Below, piece by piece: positions 37,388-47,800 of a stretch of 64,000 nt of DNA (the stretch's first letter is position 1; every line of letters starts with the position of its first letter). Source of the DNA: Osedax fenrisi (lineage: Eukaryota > Annelida > Polychaeta > Sabellida > Siboglinidae); assembly GCA_964019155.1 (NCBI GenBank), contig OZ025243.1, positions 39,583,179 to 39,647,178 of the forward strand, in the 5' to 3' direction. The notes under the pieces are model-generated. The model made no database searches. It was not told the DNA's origin and was given only the letters and a program-made list of their open reading frames with translations. The position numbers were made by a program, and so were the translations under genes.

Positions 37388-37941
37388 ATACTTATCTTTC
37401 CGAATCTGCTTACAAAGCTTTACCCGTGTTAATGTTTAACGCCGGACTAGCGGCCATGATGGGCACGGTCCGCGGTTATGTCCTCAGCAATGAGATGCCC
37501 TTCTCGGTATGGATGTGCTTCATGGCGGTGGCTGACTTCGGTTTCGTCTACTTCACAGAAAACTCAAGGTCATCCCGGGCGGAGAAGTTCGCTGTGAGAC
37601 TAGCCCTGGCGTTCGTACGGTGGTTCGCATTCCGAATGGTATTGTACCCCGTACACAGCTTCGGGTTGGCCGGCGTACTTTTCCTAGCCCGGGCGAAGAC
37701 TCTTCCGATGAATATCCGATGGATGCCGGTCTGTGCAATAATACCCTCGTCTCTGATCGTGCTCTACTTGAAGGCCAAGAGTAACTTCCGGTCTGTAGTT
37801 AAGCCTCACCGGAACAACGATAGCGATATGGTGGAAGTTGATACGTCGCTGCTGCATGAAGAGATCCCTCACCGTAGAGCTGTAGGTCAAGTGAGGCGGA
37901 TCAAAGATCTCCTCATAGGGGATCTCTTCGCTACCACTAAG
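37388..37941 (+). CDS. Unrecognised multi-pass membrane protein, internal exon
   Basis: GC-rich open exon of 184 complete codons, from an acceptor ACGCAG at 37,387 to a donor AAG/GTTAGA at 37,941, phase 0 at the 3' end. Residues about 9-34, 41-60, 73-107 and 117-135 are hydrophobic and look like four membrane segments, with RWFAFRMVLYPVHSFG in the third. A soluble acidic/basic stretch follows (NNDSDMVEVD ... HEEIPHRR). It splices in frame to 40,307. The start is not in the window: the first ATG at 37,426 lies inside a membrane segment. The ENSRSSRAEKF...RWF pattern weakly recalls TLC-domain proteins, but I cannot assign a family. Confidence 0.75.
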
Positions 37942-37984
37942 GTTAGAACTTATTCGTATATACGTGCCAATATTGCTGTATGCG

Positions 37985-38125
37985 TATTTGTATGTGCGCT
38001 TGTATATATGTATATGTATATATGTATATGTGTATATGTATATGTATATATATATGTATATATGTATATGTATATATGTATATGTATATATGTATATGTA
38101 TATATGTATATGATATATGTATATA
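37985..38125. repeat. TATGTATA-type array, left of SINE
   Basis: Tandem TGTATATATGTATA units. The same array resumes at 38,440-38,583 beyond the SINE, so the SINE probably inserted into it. Frames over it on both strands are artefacts. Confidence 0.93.
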
Positions 38126-38140
38126 CATATATTTTATAAC

Positions 38141-38440
38141 TGCCTGTGTGGCTCAGTGGCTAAGGCGTCAGATACACAAGCAGTAGGACACGGGTTCGAC
38201 CCTCGTCCGGACCATTAATTAATTTTATAAAATGGGTCTTAAAATATTATTTAGAAGTGATCTTATATAATTGTGTATAAATAAATGATCGGCTCTAGTT
38301 AAAACCATAGATGCCATAACATGAGAGCGGCTTCGAAGGGACATTAGAGCCATATATGGTTATAAGTGAAAACTTCATCTAAGTTCCTGGATGGGATGAA
38401 AGGACTCCACCAAATAAAAATAACAATAACAATAACAATA
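38141..38440 (+). mobile_element. tRNA-derived SINE, copy 2
   Basis: 300 bp. The tRNA-like head has an A box TGGCTCAGTGGC (38,149) and a B box GGGTTCGACCC (38,192) and ends CCGGACCA. The body contains TCATCTAAGTTCCTGG and GATGAAAGGACTCCACC, and the tail is (AATAAC)n. It matches the copy at 28,324 over its full length. It lies in the intron of the gene at 37,388-41,347, in the same orientation as the gene. Confidence 0.88.
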
Positions 38441-38583
38441 TGTATATATGTATATATGTATATGTATATATGTATATGTATATATGTATATGTATATATG
38501 TATATGTATATATGTATATGTATATATGTATATGTATATATGTATATGTATATATGTTTATGTATATATGTATATGTATATTA
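38440..38583. repeat. TATGTATA-type array, right of SINE
   Basis: Continuation of the array seen at 37,985-38,125, directly after the SINE tail. Confidence 0.93.
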
Positions 38584-38599
38584 GTACGAATGGTAGTAA

Positions 38600-40215
38600 T
38601 ATATGTATTACCAAACTAACAGTTATCTTTCTCGAATACTTGACTCATACTACTATTCTTACTGGCGATTTTAACTTTCAAATTGACTCAGACAAACACC
38701 CCTACTCAGATTTCATTAACCTTAGAAATCAATTTAATATCTCAACACATAAATACACCATTTAACTAATATTTACAATCCTCGACTCTGCAAATTACTC
38801 CCCCACCTACTCGATCGAGCGATCAACACTCATGTCTGACCATTATTCCATTGACTTTATCATTTACATATATAAACCTAAAGTTAATAGGTATATAACT
38901 TCGTTTCTTAATATTAAAAACATAACTTTTACAAAATATTAAGTATACATAAATATCCTCCTATATTCCGCACTAACTTCAATATCATCCTTCCACAATT
39001 TAATAAACTTACTACTTAATAAAAACACACAACTAAATAATATTACAGCAATTGTTATACTTAATCTACCTAACATATCTCCCACTGAATACAACTTATC
39101 CTAATTATTTCTTTAACTAAAACTTCTACAAAATTCAAATACAACTACTATAATGACAAATTCAACTATAGAAATATACAGCTACTATACAACTACTATA
39201 CAACTACTATAAAATAACCAATACACTTTTAGAAAGAACTAAGAAAATTATATTACCTCACCTATGCATATATGCTCAACCATCATCTGACTATTTTGTA
39301 TATAACATTAATTTCTCTAAACTAATCTAAAAACCCTGAACAAACAATTATGTAAATATATCATATAAGTATAGTATTAATGCCATTCTTATATCAAAAT
39401 ACACTTTGTTTTCCATCTACCTCTGAGATTTACAATCTGTTTGTAACCTTCAAGCTTTCTTCGCCATCGGAACTCTTATAGGAACTCCTATAAACTTTGA
39501 ATAAGCTCGCCCTTACCATTTTACCAATATATAAATATATCATTGACGAATCCATTGCAACTGCTATTATCCCTTCAAGGCTAAAAAATGCAATTAAGAT
39601 ACCTGTTATATAAAAATTAATACTCGACTGTAATACCCTCTCTAACAACATATCCATATCTCAACTTCATCTTCTAACTAAACTATTTGCGAAAGTAATT
39701 TACAAACTAATCTCCCTATAATCACCTCACCGCTAATAACATACTTGATTATTAGCAAAGCTCCTTCAGAGAACTCTATAGTACAGAAATGACTATATTA
39801 TCCCTACTCGGTATCCTCTTATTTAGCATTTTACACCTTAAGCTAGACTTACTTATATATAGACAACAACTAATTTGACTTGAAAATAATGTAAAATGTT
39901 AGTTTTCCAACTTCATTAATAACATAACATATAGCACTAAACATACGACATTGCTATTCATACTTATTTACACGCATTATCCATTATACAACAACAATAC
40001 TGTCTCACTACTATCAATAACTGGCTCACCAATAACCATTTACTACTCAACCTTAATAGGACCGTACTTATGAATTGTTGACCTCCGAACTTGCCTATTA
40101 CTGCAATATTCCCAAAATTACATAACATACACTTATATATACTTATATAAATACATATTCCCCCCTTCCACTATGACCACATATCTAGGCATTCTTATTA
40201 ACAACAAATTTGATA
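38600..40215 (+). pseudogene. Heavily decayed LINE ORF2 in an intron
   Basis: Endonuclease fragment TILTGDFNFQIDSD near 38,653 and MSDHYSIDF near 38,831. An RT remnant, NNWLTNNHLLLNLNRT, lies near 40,015 and TYLGILINNKFDKF near 40,180. Between these the frame is mostly lost. The DNA is C-rich on the plus strand like the LINE at 30,926-34,137, so it is probably an old relative. It fills most of the 2.4-kb intron. Confidence 0.65.
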
Positions 40216-40224
40216 AATTTATAA

Positions 40225-40262
<38 letters not shown>

Positions 40263-40306
40263 CTGATATATATACATATTTAATTCGATATCATATGTTA
40301 TTACAG

Positions 40307-41347
40307 AATACTAAAGTTCCGGTAACCCCTATAATTCCTGTGAAGCCTATTGTTACTGACTACATACCCAAACCGATGCCCAGGCGCAGTCTGGCTAACA
40401 ATACCATACAGAACCTGACCCGAATCAACATATGTTCGGAGAACGTGTACGCTCCTCGTATGCCCGAGATTACTCAGTCCCAGTACTTGTCCTCCAGGTT
40501 ACAACCTGAACCGATCCACTTAAGTAGCGCCAATAACGACGACATGACCTACTTAAAGCTACCTTCCGATGCGTTTGCCATCAGTAATAAACACAGTCTC
40601 GACAACAACAACTTGTTCCCTAGTACTGTCGCCGCTGCTGCTCCTCCGGTACAAAACCCGACCCGACCCGTTGCCCCAGTACAGAGCCCGTGCCTACTCG
40701 GAGCCCCGGTACAGAGTCCGATCCGACTAGCTGACCCGATACAAGGTCTGACCCAACCCATCTCAGCGTACCGTAACCTGATGATGACTCCGCTTAGCTC
40801 GCCATCCTCGGTCTGTAGCCAGACGTCCAACCATTCGGGTTATGGCCTAACCTCGTCCCGGTCCATTTCTCTAGCATCATCATCGCGAGACTCCATGCAA
40901 ACAATAGGCGGTTACTGCCCATCGGATCAGTACGTGACCAGACCGAGGCCTGTGGTATCACGAACAGGTTCGATCTGTTCATCAAACGGGTCTGCGGCTA
41001 TGAGCGAATCGATGTTCAGCGATTACGCAGCAACACTACGGTCAATCAAGTCACAGCCCCCCGATAGTATTAGCCAGACGATATCGTCTCAAGGCTCGGT
41101 GCCTGGTTCGCGTACCGGTAGCCAAACGGGACGTCGTATTATCTGGGATGAAACGAGGCCAGTGATTGGTCAGACTAGTAAGGTAAACCTTCTCGAAGAA
41201 CAGGATGACTCCAACAACGCCGCCATCGTTGCAACTAGTGACGATAGACTACCTAACGCCAATACCTCTAGTGTCACATATATGCTCAAAAAGAACGATT
41301 ACGACCCAGGAGTGTGGAGTATGCTTGGTCCGCTACTTAAGAAGTAG
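40307..41347 (+). CDS. Unrecognised gene, last exon: long disordered Pro/Ser-rich tail
   Basis: The acceptor TTACAG at 40,306 is followed by 346 open codons and TAG at 41,345-41,347. It joins the exon at 37,388-37,941 in phase 0, making a tail on the membrane domain. Composition is Pro-, Ser-, Asn- and Gln-rich without hydrophobic segments. A short degenerate repeat PVQSP/PVQNP/PIQGL occurs at about 40,647-40,760 (four units). Ser-rich SSRSISLASSSRDS and TGSICSSNGS could be phosphorylation sites. The end reads GVWSMLGPLLKK. Probably a cytoplasmic regulatory tail; no known domain is recognised. An ATG at 40,295 lies in the intron and is not a start. Confidence 0.82.
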   Translation, partial: NTKVPVTPIIPVKPIVTDYIPKPMPRRSLANNTIQNLTRINICSENVYAPRMPEITQSQYLSSRLQPEPIHLSSANNDDMTYLKLPSDAFAISNKHSLDNNNLFPSTVAAAAPPVQNPTRPVAPVQSPCLLGAPVQSPIRLADPIQGLTQPISAYRNLMMTPLSSPSSVCSQTSNHSGYGLTSSRSISLASSSRDSMQTIGGYCPSDQYVTRPRPVVSRTGSICSSNGSAAMSESMFSDYAATLRSIKSQPPDSISQTISSQGSVPGSRTGSQTGRRIIWDETRPVIGQTSKVNLLEEQDDSNNAAIVATSDDRLPNANTSSVTYMLKKNDYDPGVWSMLGPLLKK

Positions 41348-41365
41348 CATTATATTACAAGAAAT

Positions 41366-41371
41366 AATAAA
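41366..41371 (+). promoter_or_regulatory. Candidate poly(A) signal
   Basis: AATAAA lies 19 bp after the stop codon and just before the minisatellite, so the transcript may end before or within the array. Confidence 0.35.
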
Positions 41372-41375
41372 CATA

Positions 41376-43795
41376 TCTCTAAGCATTAAGACAAAAAATA
41401 TCTCCAAGCATTAAGAAAAAAATATCTCCAAGCATTAAGAAAAAAATATCTCCAAGCATTAAGAAAAAAAATATCTCCAAGCATTAAGAAAAAAATATCT
41501 CCAAGCATTAAGAAAAACAATATCTCCAAGCATTAAGAATAAAATATCTCCAAGCATTAAGAAAAAAAATATCTTCAAATATTAAGAAAAAAAATATCTT
41601 CAAATATTAAGAAAAAAATATCTCCAAGCAATAAGATTAAAATATCTCCAAGCATTAAGAAAAAAAATATCTCCAAGCATTAAGAAAAAAATATCTCCAA
41701 GCATTAAGAAAAAAATATATCCAAGCATTAAGAAAAATAATATCTCCAAGCATTAAGAAAAAAATATCTCCAAGCATTAAGAAAAAAATATCTCCAAGCA
41801 TTAAGAAAAACAATATCTCCAAGCATTAAGAAAAGAAATATCTCCAAGCATTAAGAAAAAAAATATCTTCAAATATTAAGAAAAAAAAATATCTCCAAGT
41901 ATTAAGAAAAAAATATCTCCAAGCATTAAGAAATAAAATATCTCCAAACATTAAGAAAAAAATATCTCCAAGCATTAAGAATAAAATATCTCCAAGCATT
42001 AAGAATAAAATATCTCCAAGCATTAAGAAAACAAATATCTCCAAGCATTAAGACAAAAAATATCTCCAAGCATTAAGAAAAAAATATCTCCAAGCATTAA
42101 GAAAAAAAATATCTTCAAATATTAAGAAAAAAAATATCTCCAAGCATTAAGAACATAAATATCTCCAAGCATTAAGAAAAAAATATCTCCAGGCATTAAG
42201 AAAAACAATATCTCCAAGCATTAAGAATAAAATATCTCCAAGCATTAAGAAAAAAAATATCTTCAAATATTAAGAAAAAAAATATCTCCAAGCATTAAGA
42301 AAAAAATATCTCCAAGCATTAAGAAAAAAAATATCTCCAAGCATTAAGAAAAAAAAATATCTCCAAGCATTAAGAAAAAAAATATCTTCAAATATTAAGA
42401 AAAAAAAATATCTCCAAGCATTAAGAAAAAAATATCTCCAAGCATTAACAAAAAAATATCTCCAAGCATTAAGAAAAAAAATATCTCCAAGCATTAAGAA
42501 AAAAAATATCTCCAAGCATTAAGAAAAAAAATATCTTCAAATATTAAGAAAAAAAAATATCTCCAAGCATTAAGAAAAAAATATCTCCAAGCATTAACAA
42601 AAAAATATCTCCAAGCATTAAGAAAAAAATATCTCCAAGCATTAAGAATAAAATATCTCAAAGCATTAAGAAAAAAAATATCTCCAAGCATTAAGAATAA
42701 AATATCTCCAAGCATTAAGAAAAAAATATCTCCAAGCATTAAGAAAAAAAATATCTTCAAATATTAAGAAAAAAAAATATCTCCAAGTATTAAGAAAAAA
42801 ATATCTCCAAGCATTAAGAAATAAAATATCTCCAAACATTAAGAAAAAAATATCTCCAAGCATTAAGAATAAAATATCTCCAAGCATTAAGAATAAAATA
42901 TCTCCAAGCATTAAGAAAACAAATATCTCCAAGCATTAAGACAAAAAATATCTCCAAGCATTAAGAAAAAAATATCTCCAAGCATTAAGAAAAAAAATAT
43001 CTTCAAATATTAAGAAAAAAAATATCTCCAAGCATTAAGAACATAAATATCTCCAAGCATTAAGAAAAAAATATCTCCAGGCATTAAGAAAAACAATATC
43101 TCCAAGCATTAAGAATAAAATATCTCCAAGCATTAAGAAAAAAAATATCTTCAAATATTAAGAAAAAAAATATCTCCAAGCATTAAGAAAAAAATATCTC
43201 CAAGCATTAAGAAAAAAAATATCTCCAAGCATTAAGAAAAAAAAATATCTCCAAGCATTAAGAAAAAAAATATCTTCAAATATTAAGAAAAAAAAATATC
43301 TCCAAGCATTAAGAAAAAAATATCTCCAAGCATTAACAAAAAAATATCTCCAAGCATTAAGAAAAAAATATCTCCAAGCATTAAGAAAAAAAATATCTCC
43401 AAGCATTAAGAAAAAAAATATCTCCAAGCATTAAGAAAAAAAATATCTTCAAATATTAAGAAAAAAAAATATCTCCAAGCATTAAGAAAAAAATATCTCC
43501 AAGCATTAACAAAAAAATATCTCCAAGCATTAAGAAAAAAATATCTCCAAGCATTAAGAATAAAATATCTCAAAGCATTAAGAAAAAAAATATCTCCAAG
43601 CATTAAGAACAAAAATATCTCCAAGCATTAAGAAAAAAAATATCACCAAGCATTAAGAAAAAAAATATCTCCAAGCATTAAGAAAAAAAATATCTCCAAG
43701 CATTAAGAAAAAAAATATCTCCAAGCATTAAGAAACAAAACTATCTCCAAGCATTAATAATTAAATATATACCAAGCAATAAGAAAAAGATAAGT
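41376..43795. repeat. 23-bp minisatellite with 888-bp higher-order repeat
   Basis: About 100 copies of ATCTCCAAGCATTAAGAAAAAAAAT, varying at the A-run and with a recurrent variant ATCTTCAAATATTAAG. The variant order at 41,826-42,515 recurs at 42,714-43,427 with an offset of 888 bp, showing segmental amplification. Minus-strand frames reading MLGDIFF/NAWRYFF are artefacts. The array starts within 30 bp of the stop codon of the upstream gene. Confidence 0.96.
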
Positions 43796-43890
43796 ATTTT
43801 TAAAAAATAAAAATATCATGCATAAAATAAGTGTTATTCATTATTAATTGTTACCTGTATGCATATACATATAATACATGTCGTGTTTAT

Positions 43891-45154
43891 TAGTGTTGGA
43901 AACGGTTTCGAATATCGAATCGAATATTCGAATATTCGATTCTTTAAATTCTTTAAATTCGATTCTAGTAAATTTTCGAATTTGACAGATATTCTAAAAT
44001 GCCGAATACCTAAATCTAATTATTCGAAAATGTCGAATACCTAAATCTAATTATTCGAAAATATCGAATACCTAAATCTAATTATTCGAAAAATTCGAAT
44101 ATCAAAATTTAACTATTCGAAAAAAACGGTAAAAGGCATGCATATTTTATTATACAATAACAAAATAATGTAATACAATTTACACTAGGCTATTTACTTC
44201 CGTTTTAACCTTTTAACTATCATATAATTCATTATTTTATTTAAAATAACGGAAACATATCTTTATTATTATTAATAAATATAATTTGTATTATAATTTA
44301 AAATAATAGAAATATCTTTATTATAATTACTAGATTATTTAGTAAATATAATTTAAATAACTTTACATAATTTTATTTAATTGATTGATAAATAACATAT
44401 CCTAAATCAATATTTTATTTAAAATAATAGAAACCTATATCTATTTTATGGAATTTCCAATTATTTTCAAGATTGCAAAAAATATTTAACTGGGCAGTCA
44501 TATTCTGTTCTTGCAGAAAGAATATTTTCTATAACTCCAAATATGTTAACAAAAAAACGTTCAAAATTATGTCCAGAGAAATTAGACTTATTGATATATC
44601 ATAATTCATAACCCTTTTTAATTATATTACATTCTATTATTATATATATTTGTCAAACTAAATAATTATTATTATTTTTAATTATTAAATATATTTACTA
44701 TTTGAAACCTTCAAAGTGTATTTATTTACTATTTTAAACCTTTAAAATGAATAAACTATTTGAAAACTTCGAATACTTAATTTAATACAAATAATATTAT
44801 TTAAAACCTTCAAAGTGTTTTTATTTACTATTTTACACCTTAGAAATACATAATTTAACTATTAGAAAACTTTGTATACTTAATTTAATACAAATAATAC
44901 TATTTGAAACCTTCGAAGTGTATCTATTTACTATTTTAAATCTTCGAAATAAATAATTTACCTATATGAAAACTTTGTATACTAAATTTAATACAAATAA
45001 TACTATTTGAATCCTTCGAAGTTTATTTATTTACTATTCGAAACCTTCGAATACTTAATTTAATAAAAATAGTATTATTTGAAACCTTCGAAGTGTATTT
45101 ATTTAATATTCGAAACCTTCGAATGAGTGAAAAATCTGAAAATTTCCAACACTA
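43891..45154. mobile_element. hAT element, 1.26 kb, decayed
   Basis: Ends TAGTGTTGGAAACGG and (reverse complement) TAGTGTTGGAAATTTT, flanked by the 8-bp near-duplication GTGTTTAT / GTATTTAT. TAGNG ends and 8-bp duplications define hAT elements. Subterminal repeats are TATTCGAAAATRTCGAATACC on the left (three copies) and a roughly 117-bp unit containing GAAACCTTCGAAGTGTATTTATTT on the right (four copies). The inverted copy of the host unit (62,340-62,360) lacks the insertion, giving an empty-site comparison. Confidence 0.88.
44462..44611 (+). pseudogene. hAT transposase dimerisation-domain remnant
   Basis: A 49-codon stretch ending at TAA 44,609-44,611 reads KKYLTGQSYSVLAERIFS, then TKKRSKLCPEKLDLLIYHNS. 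This is the C-terminal hATC pattern (S/A-E-R-x-F-S, R-x-x-L-x-P-E-x-x-x-x-L). The rest of the transposase is lost, so the element is a deletion derivative of an autonomous hAT. Confidence 0.8.
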
Positions 45155-45222
45155 GTATTTATATATATAGTATATAGTATATGCATACATTCATACACAT
45201 ATACTAATACATGCACAGCTTT

Positions 45223-45265
<43 letters not shown>

Positions 45266-45407
45266 AGTCCAATGTTTCGTATATAAAAGTCGTAATACTG
45301 AACCTATTTTCTCTCTACCTTGAATTATATTTATTTCTTATTAGATAAATTGAAGTGCTACATTTTTCTTAATTCATTGTGGTATATATATATATATATA
45401 TATAATA

Positions 45408-45665
45408 TACAGAGCTAGGCAGTATTGCCGATATAGTATCTATTAAGGTAAAAATCAGTATCGTAGATATATTTGTATTTGTATCTATTATAAAAATTAA
45501 AAAAGTATTTGTAATCGTATCTATTAGTCATACATAGTATATACGATACGTATCTACTAAGAAAATTATATAAACAAATACATTTAATAAATTGATATAT
45601 TATTTGGATCCTAGATCATCATTTGGATCTGGATATCATATGTATTTTATATCAATATTTTATAA
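45408..45665. mobile_element. hAT-like terminal fragment within the dispersed unit
   Basis: CAGAGCTAGGCAGTATTG at about 45,410 has a CAGNG hAT-like start, followed by GATAYxGTATCTATTA-type repeats. The inverted copy ends at 62,133. Only this one end is found in each arm, so it is a fragment embedded in the larger repeat. Confidence 0.45.
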
Positions 45666-45969
45666 TATCATATTATAAATTAATTTTAATATATAAATAT
45701 TCAATATATTTTTAATAAAATATCTTTGTAAATATTGAGATAAATTCATTGTTAAAAATTATGATATATCAATTATAGTGATTTATTCTCAAAAACCAAT
45801 ATATACATTTATTGAAAACAAAGAAATTATTTTGTTAATATATTTTATATAATAATTGATTTATTAAACTACTATCTAATAAACTCATTATACAACATTT
45901 AAATAAATCATAATTATAATAATCTAAAAAATGCAATATTTATATTTATAATATACAAATATAATAATT

Positions 45970-46215
45970 ACATATCTCCAAGCACTAAGAATAAACATAT
46001 CAAAGCATAAGACTAATAACATATCGACAAGCACTAAGAATAAACATATCAAAGCATAAGACTAATAACATATCGACAAGCACTAAGAATACAAAACATC
46101 AAAGTATAATAACAATACAATATCTCCAAGTAATAAGAATATACCATATCAAAGAACTAAGACTAGTAAAATATATCTCAAAGTAATAAGAACAATAAAC
46201 AATAGATCAAAGTAT
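45970..46215. repeat. Second minisatellite related to the 23-bp array
   Basis: About ten degenerate units of ATATCTCCAAGCACTAAGAATAAAC alternating with ACATATCAAAGCATAAGACTAATA. It resembles the array at 41,376-43,795 and the inverted stretch at 61,795-61,900. Confidence 0.85.
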
Positions 46216-46334
46216 GGTTATCAATAAACATATAATGTATTAAATAAGTGTTGTTCATTATTAATTGTTACCTGTATCATACAGGTTGTATGTATATACA
46301 GTATATAGTATACATGAATACACTCGTATACAAA

Positions 46335-47331
46335 TACTGGATATATATATATAGAATGGTATAATTATTAAAAATTTAGCGCTAAATGTTATAATTTAAA
46401 ATGTTTTTCAAAATATTCTACTCAAAAAGGGTGTATGTGCAAATAATATTCATAAATGGTTATTTGCATATACAATAATATATGTTTCAGTAATATTAAT
46501 AACACTAACATTTTAAATATTTTTCTTTCTGTTTTTACTTTTCCATATACTATACTCGATAAATATTTAATAATTCACTCATATATAATTAATTTACTTT
46601 TCATATATGGGTCACGGTCAGATCAAGTATCATTTAGATCAGAATAGTATCATTTACATATTATACATATTATTCATAAATATAATAAATTTGTTAACAT
46701 ATCATTAAAATTATTGACATTTTAGATTTACCCAGATTATTAAATTATTAAGAGGGTCATAATATGATAACTGGTACTCTTAATTATGTTATACATATAT
46801 TATATGTCGATTATTCTGAGACACATACAAATATATTGTATATAGTATACTAATATTTTTAAATTAGATAATATATGAGAAAATATGGATGTTGAAAGAA
46901 TTTTTTATAATAAATTATAATATTGTTAGGTATATTTCGAAAATAAAGAGTATTAGATACCTTCTTAATATCATTGTTACTATACGAGAAAATATATATC
47001 TAATAAATGCGTTATCTTATGTAACTAATGGGGGTTTATGTAGACTATATCAGTAGACTATAAATTTCTTAGAGGTATTTTATGATAATATGGTATATTA
47101 CCAAGTCGAGTTTGCGCAGCTAAATATGACATCTACTCTATCCAATTAATCAACTTATGTTTTACCTGGTCTTTCTGGGTAAACACGTATTTCTACGTTC
47201 ACAATGAATAGGTTCCCAGATGAGAACATCTGCTGCTAGTTCAGCTTATGCACGCTAAAATTGTCCACTGAAACGTAATCTTTGCCGTGTTATCGATGTT
47301 CAGATCAGAGGGATGTTTCCATATATGGAAA

Positions 47332-47365
<34 letters not shown>

Positions 47366-47395
47366 ATATTAGTCTTCTTCGTGACTTTTTAAGTG
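46335..47395. other. AT-rich spacer
   Basis: No supported gene. A slightly less AT-rich stretch at 47,100-47,320 has no open frame. A TA tract lies at 47,335-47,362. Confidence 0.55.
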
Positions 47396-47756
47396 CACTT
47401 TGATTGTATTATACAACTCTTTGTTTTTATCTCATTTATCATATGGTATTGAAATATGGGGTAGGTATATAATATTAAATTTAAATATATTAAATGTATC
47501 ACCCACAAAAATAATAAGAATAATTAATAAAAAGATTATTGACGATTCAAAACTAGCATTAATAAGATTATCGCATAAGTCAATTTTATTTTATAATAGT
47601 AACATTTTAAAACTTGATGATCTTATAATTTTTAGAAATATTTTAATTATAATAACACTGGTCTGCATCATGATGACATTCTGTCAATTGATTAAAGACT
47701 TATTTTTGACACTGATCTCAAATGTTAAACCCGTTTTTCTATATCACGTCTAGTTT
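47396..47756 (+). pseudogene. LINE ORF2 C-terminal fragment
   Basis: A 117-codon frame reads IVLYNSLFLSHLSYGIEIWG near 47,400, then KIIRIINKK. Y-N-S-x-F-x-x-H/L-x-Y-x-x-x-x-W-G is the conserved thumb region of the CR1-like LINEs in this window. It stops at 47,753 before the usual end and lacks RT and endonuclease, so it is a small remnant cut off by the next element. Confidence 0.75.
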
Positions 47757-47800
47757 TTTTTTTTATTCGACTTTCAAATATTTTCCAAAAGGGAGATTTC

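Larger units (their letters stand above)
43796..46330. repeat. Dispersed repeat unit, arm 1 (inverted copy at 61,700-64,000)
   Basis: After removing the hAT insertion at 43,891-45,154, this region matches the reverse complement of 61,800-62,460. Shared words include TCATTATTAATTGTTACC, TACATGTCGTG, CAATGTTTCGTATA, CTACCTTGAATTATATTT and GCTAGGCAGTATTGCCGATA. The block AAGTGTT-TTCATTATTAATTGTTACCTGTAT occurs twice within the arm (43,828 and 46,245), each time after a minisatellite, so the unit is itself tandem-like. Confidence 0.85.

Noticed and set aside
37943..38186. Read-through of the 37,388 exon to the stop at 38,139
   Set aside because: After 37,941 the frame enters a TATGTATA microsatellite; a GT donor at 37,942 joins in phase to 40,307.
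41826..43624. Several minus-strand frames of 72-89 codons reading MLGDIFF/NAWRYFF
   Set aside because: Produced by the 23-bp minisatellite; the same words repeat without any unique sequence.
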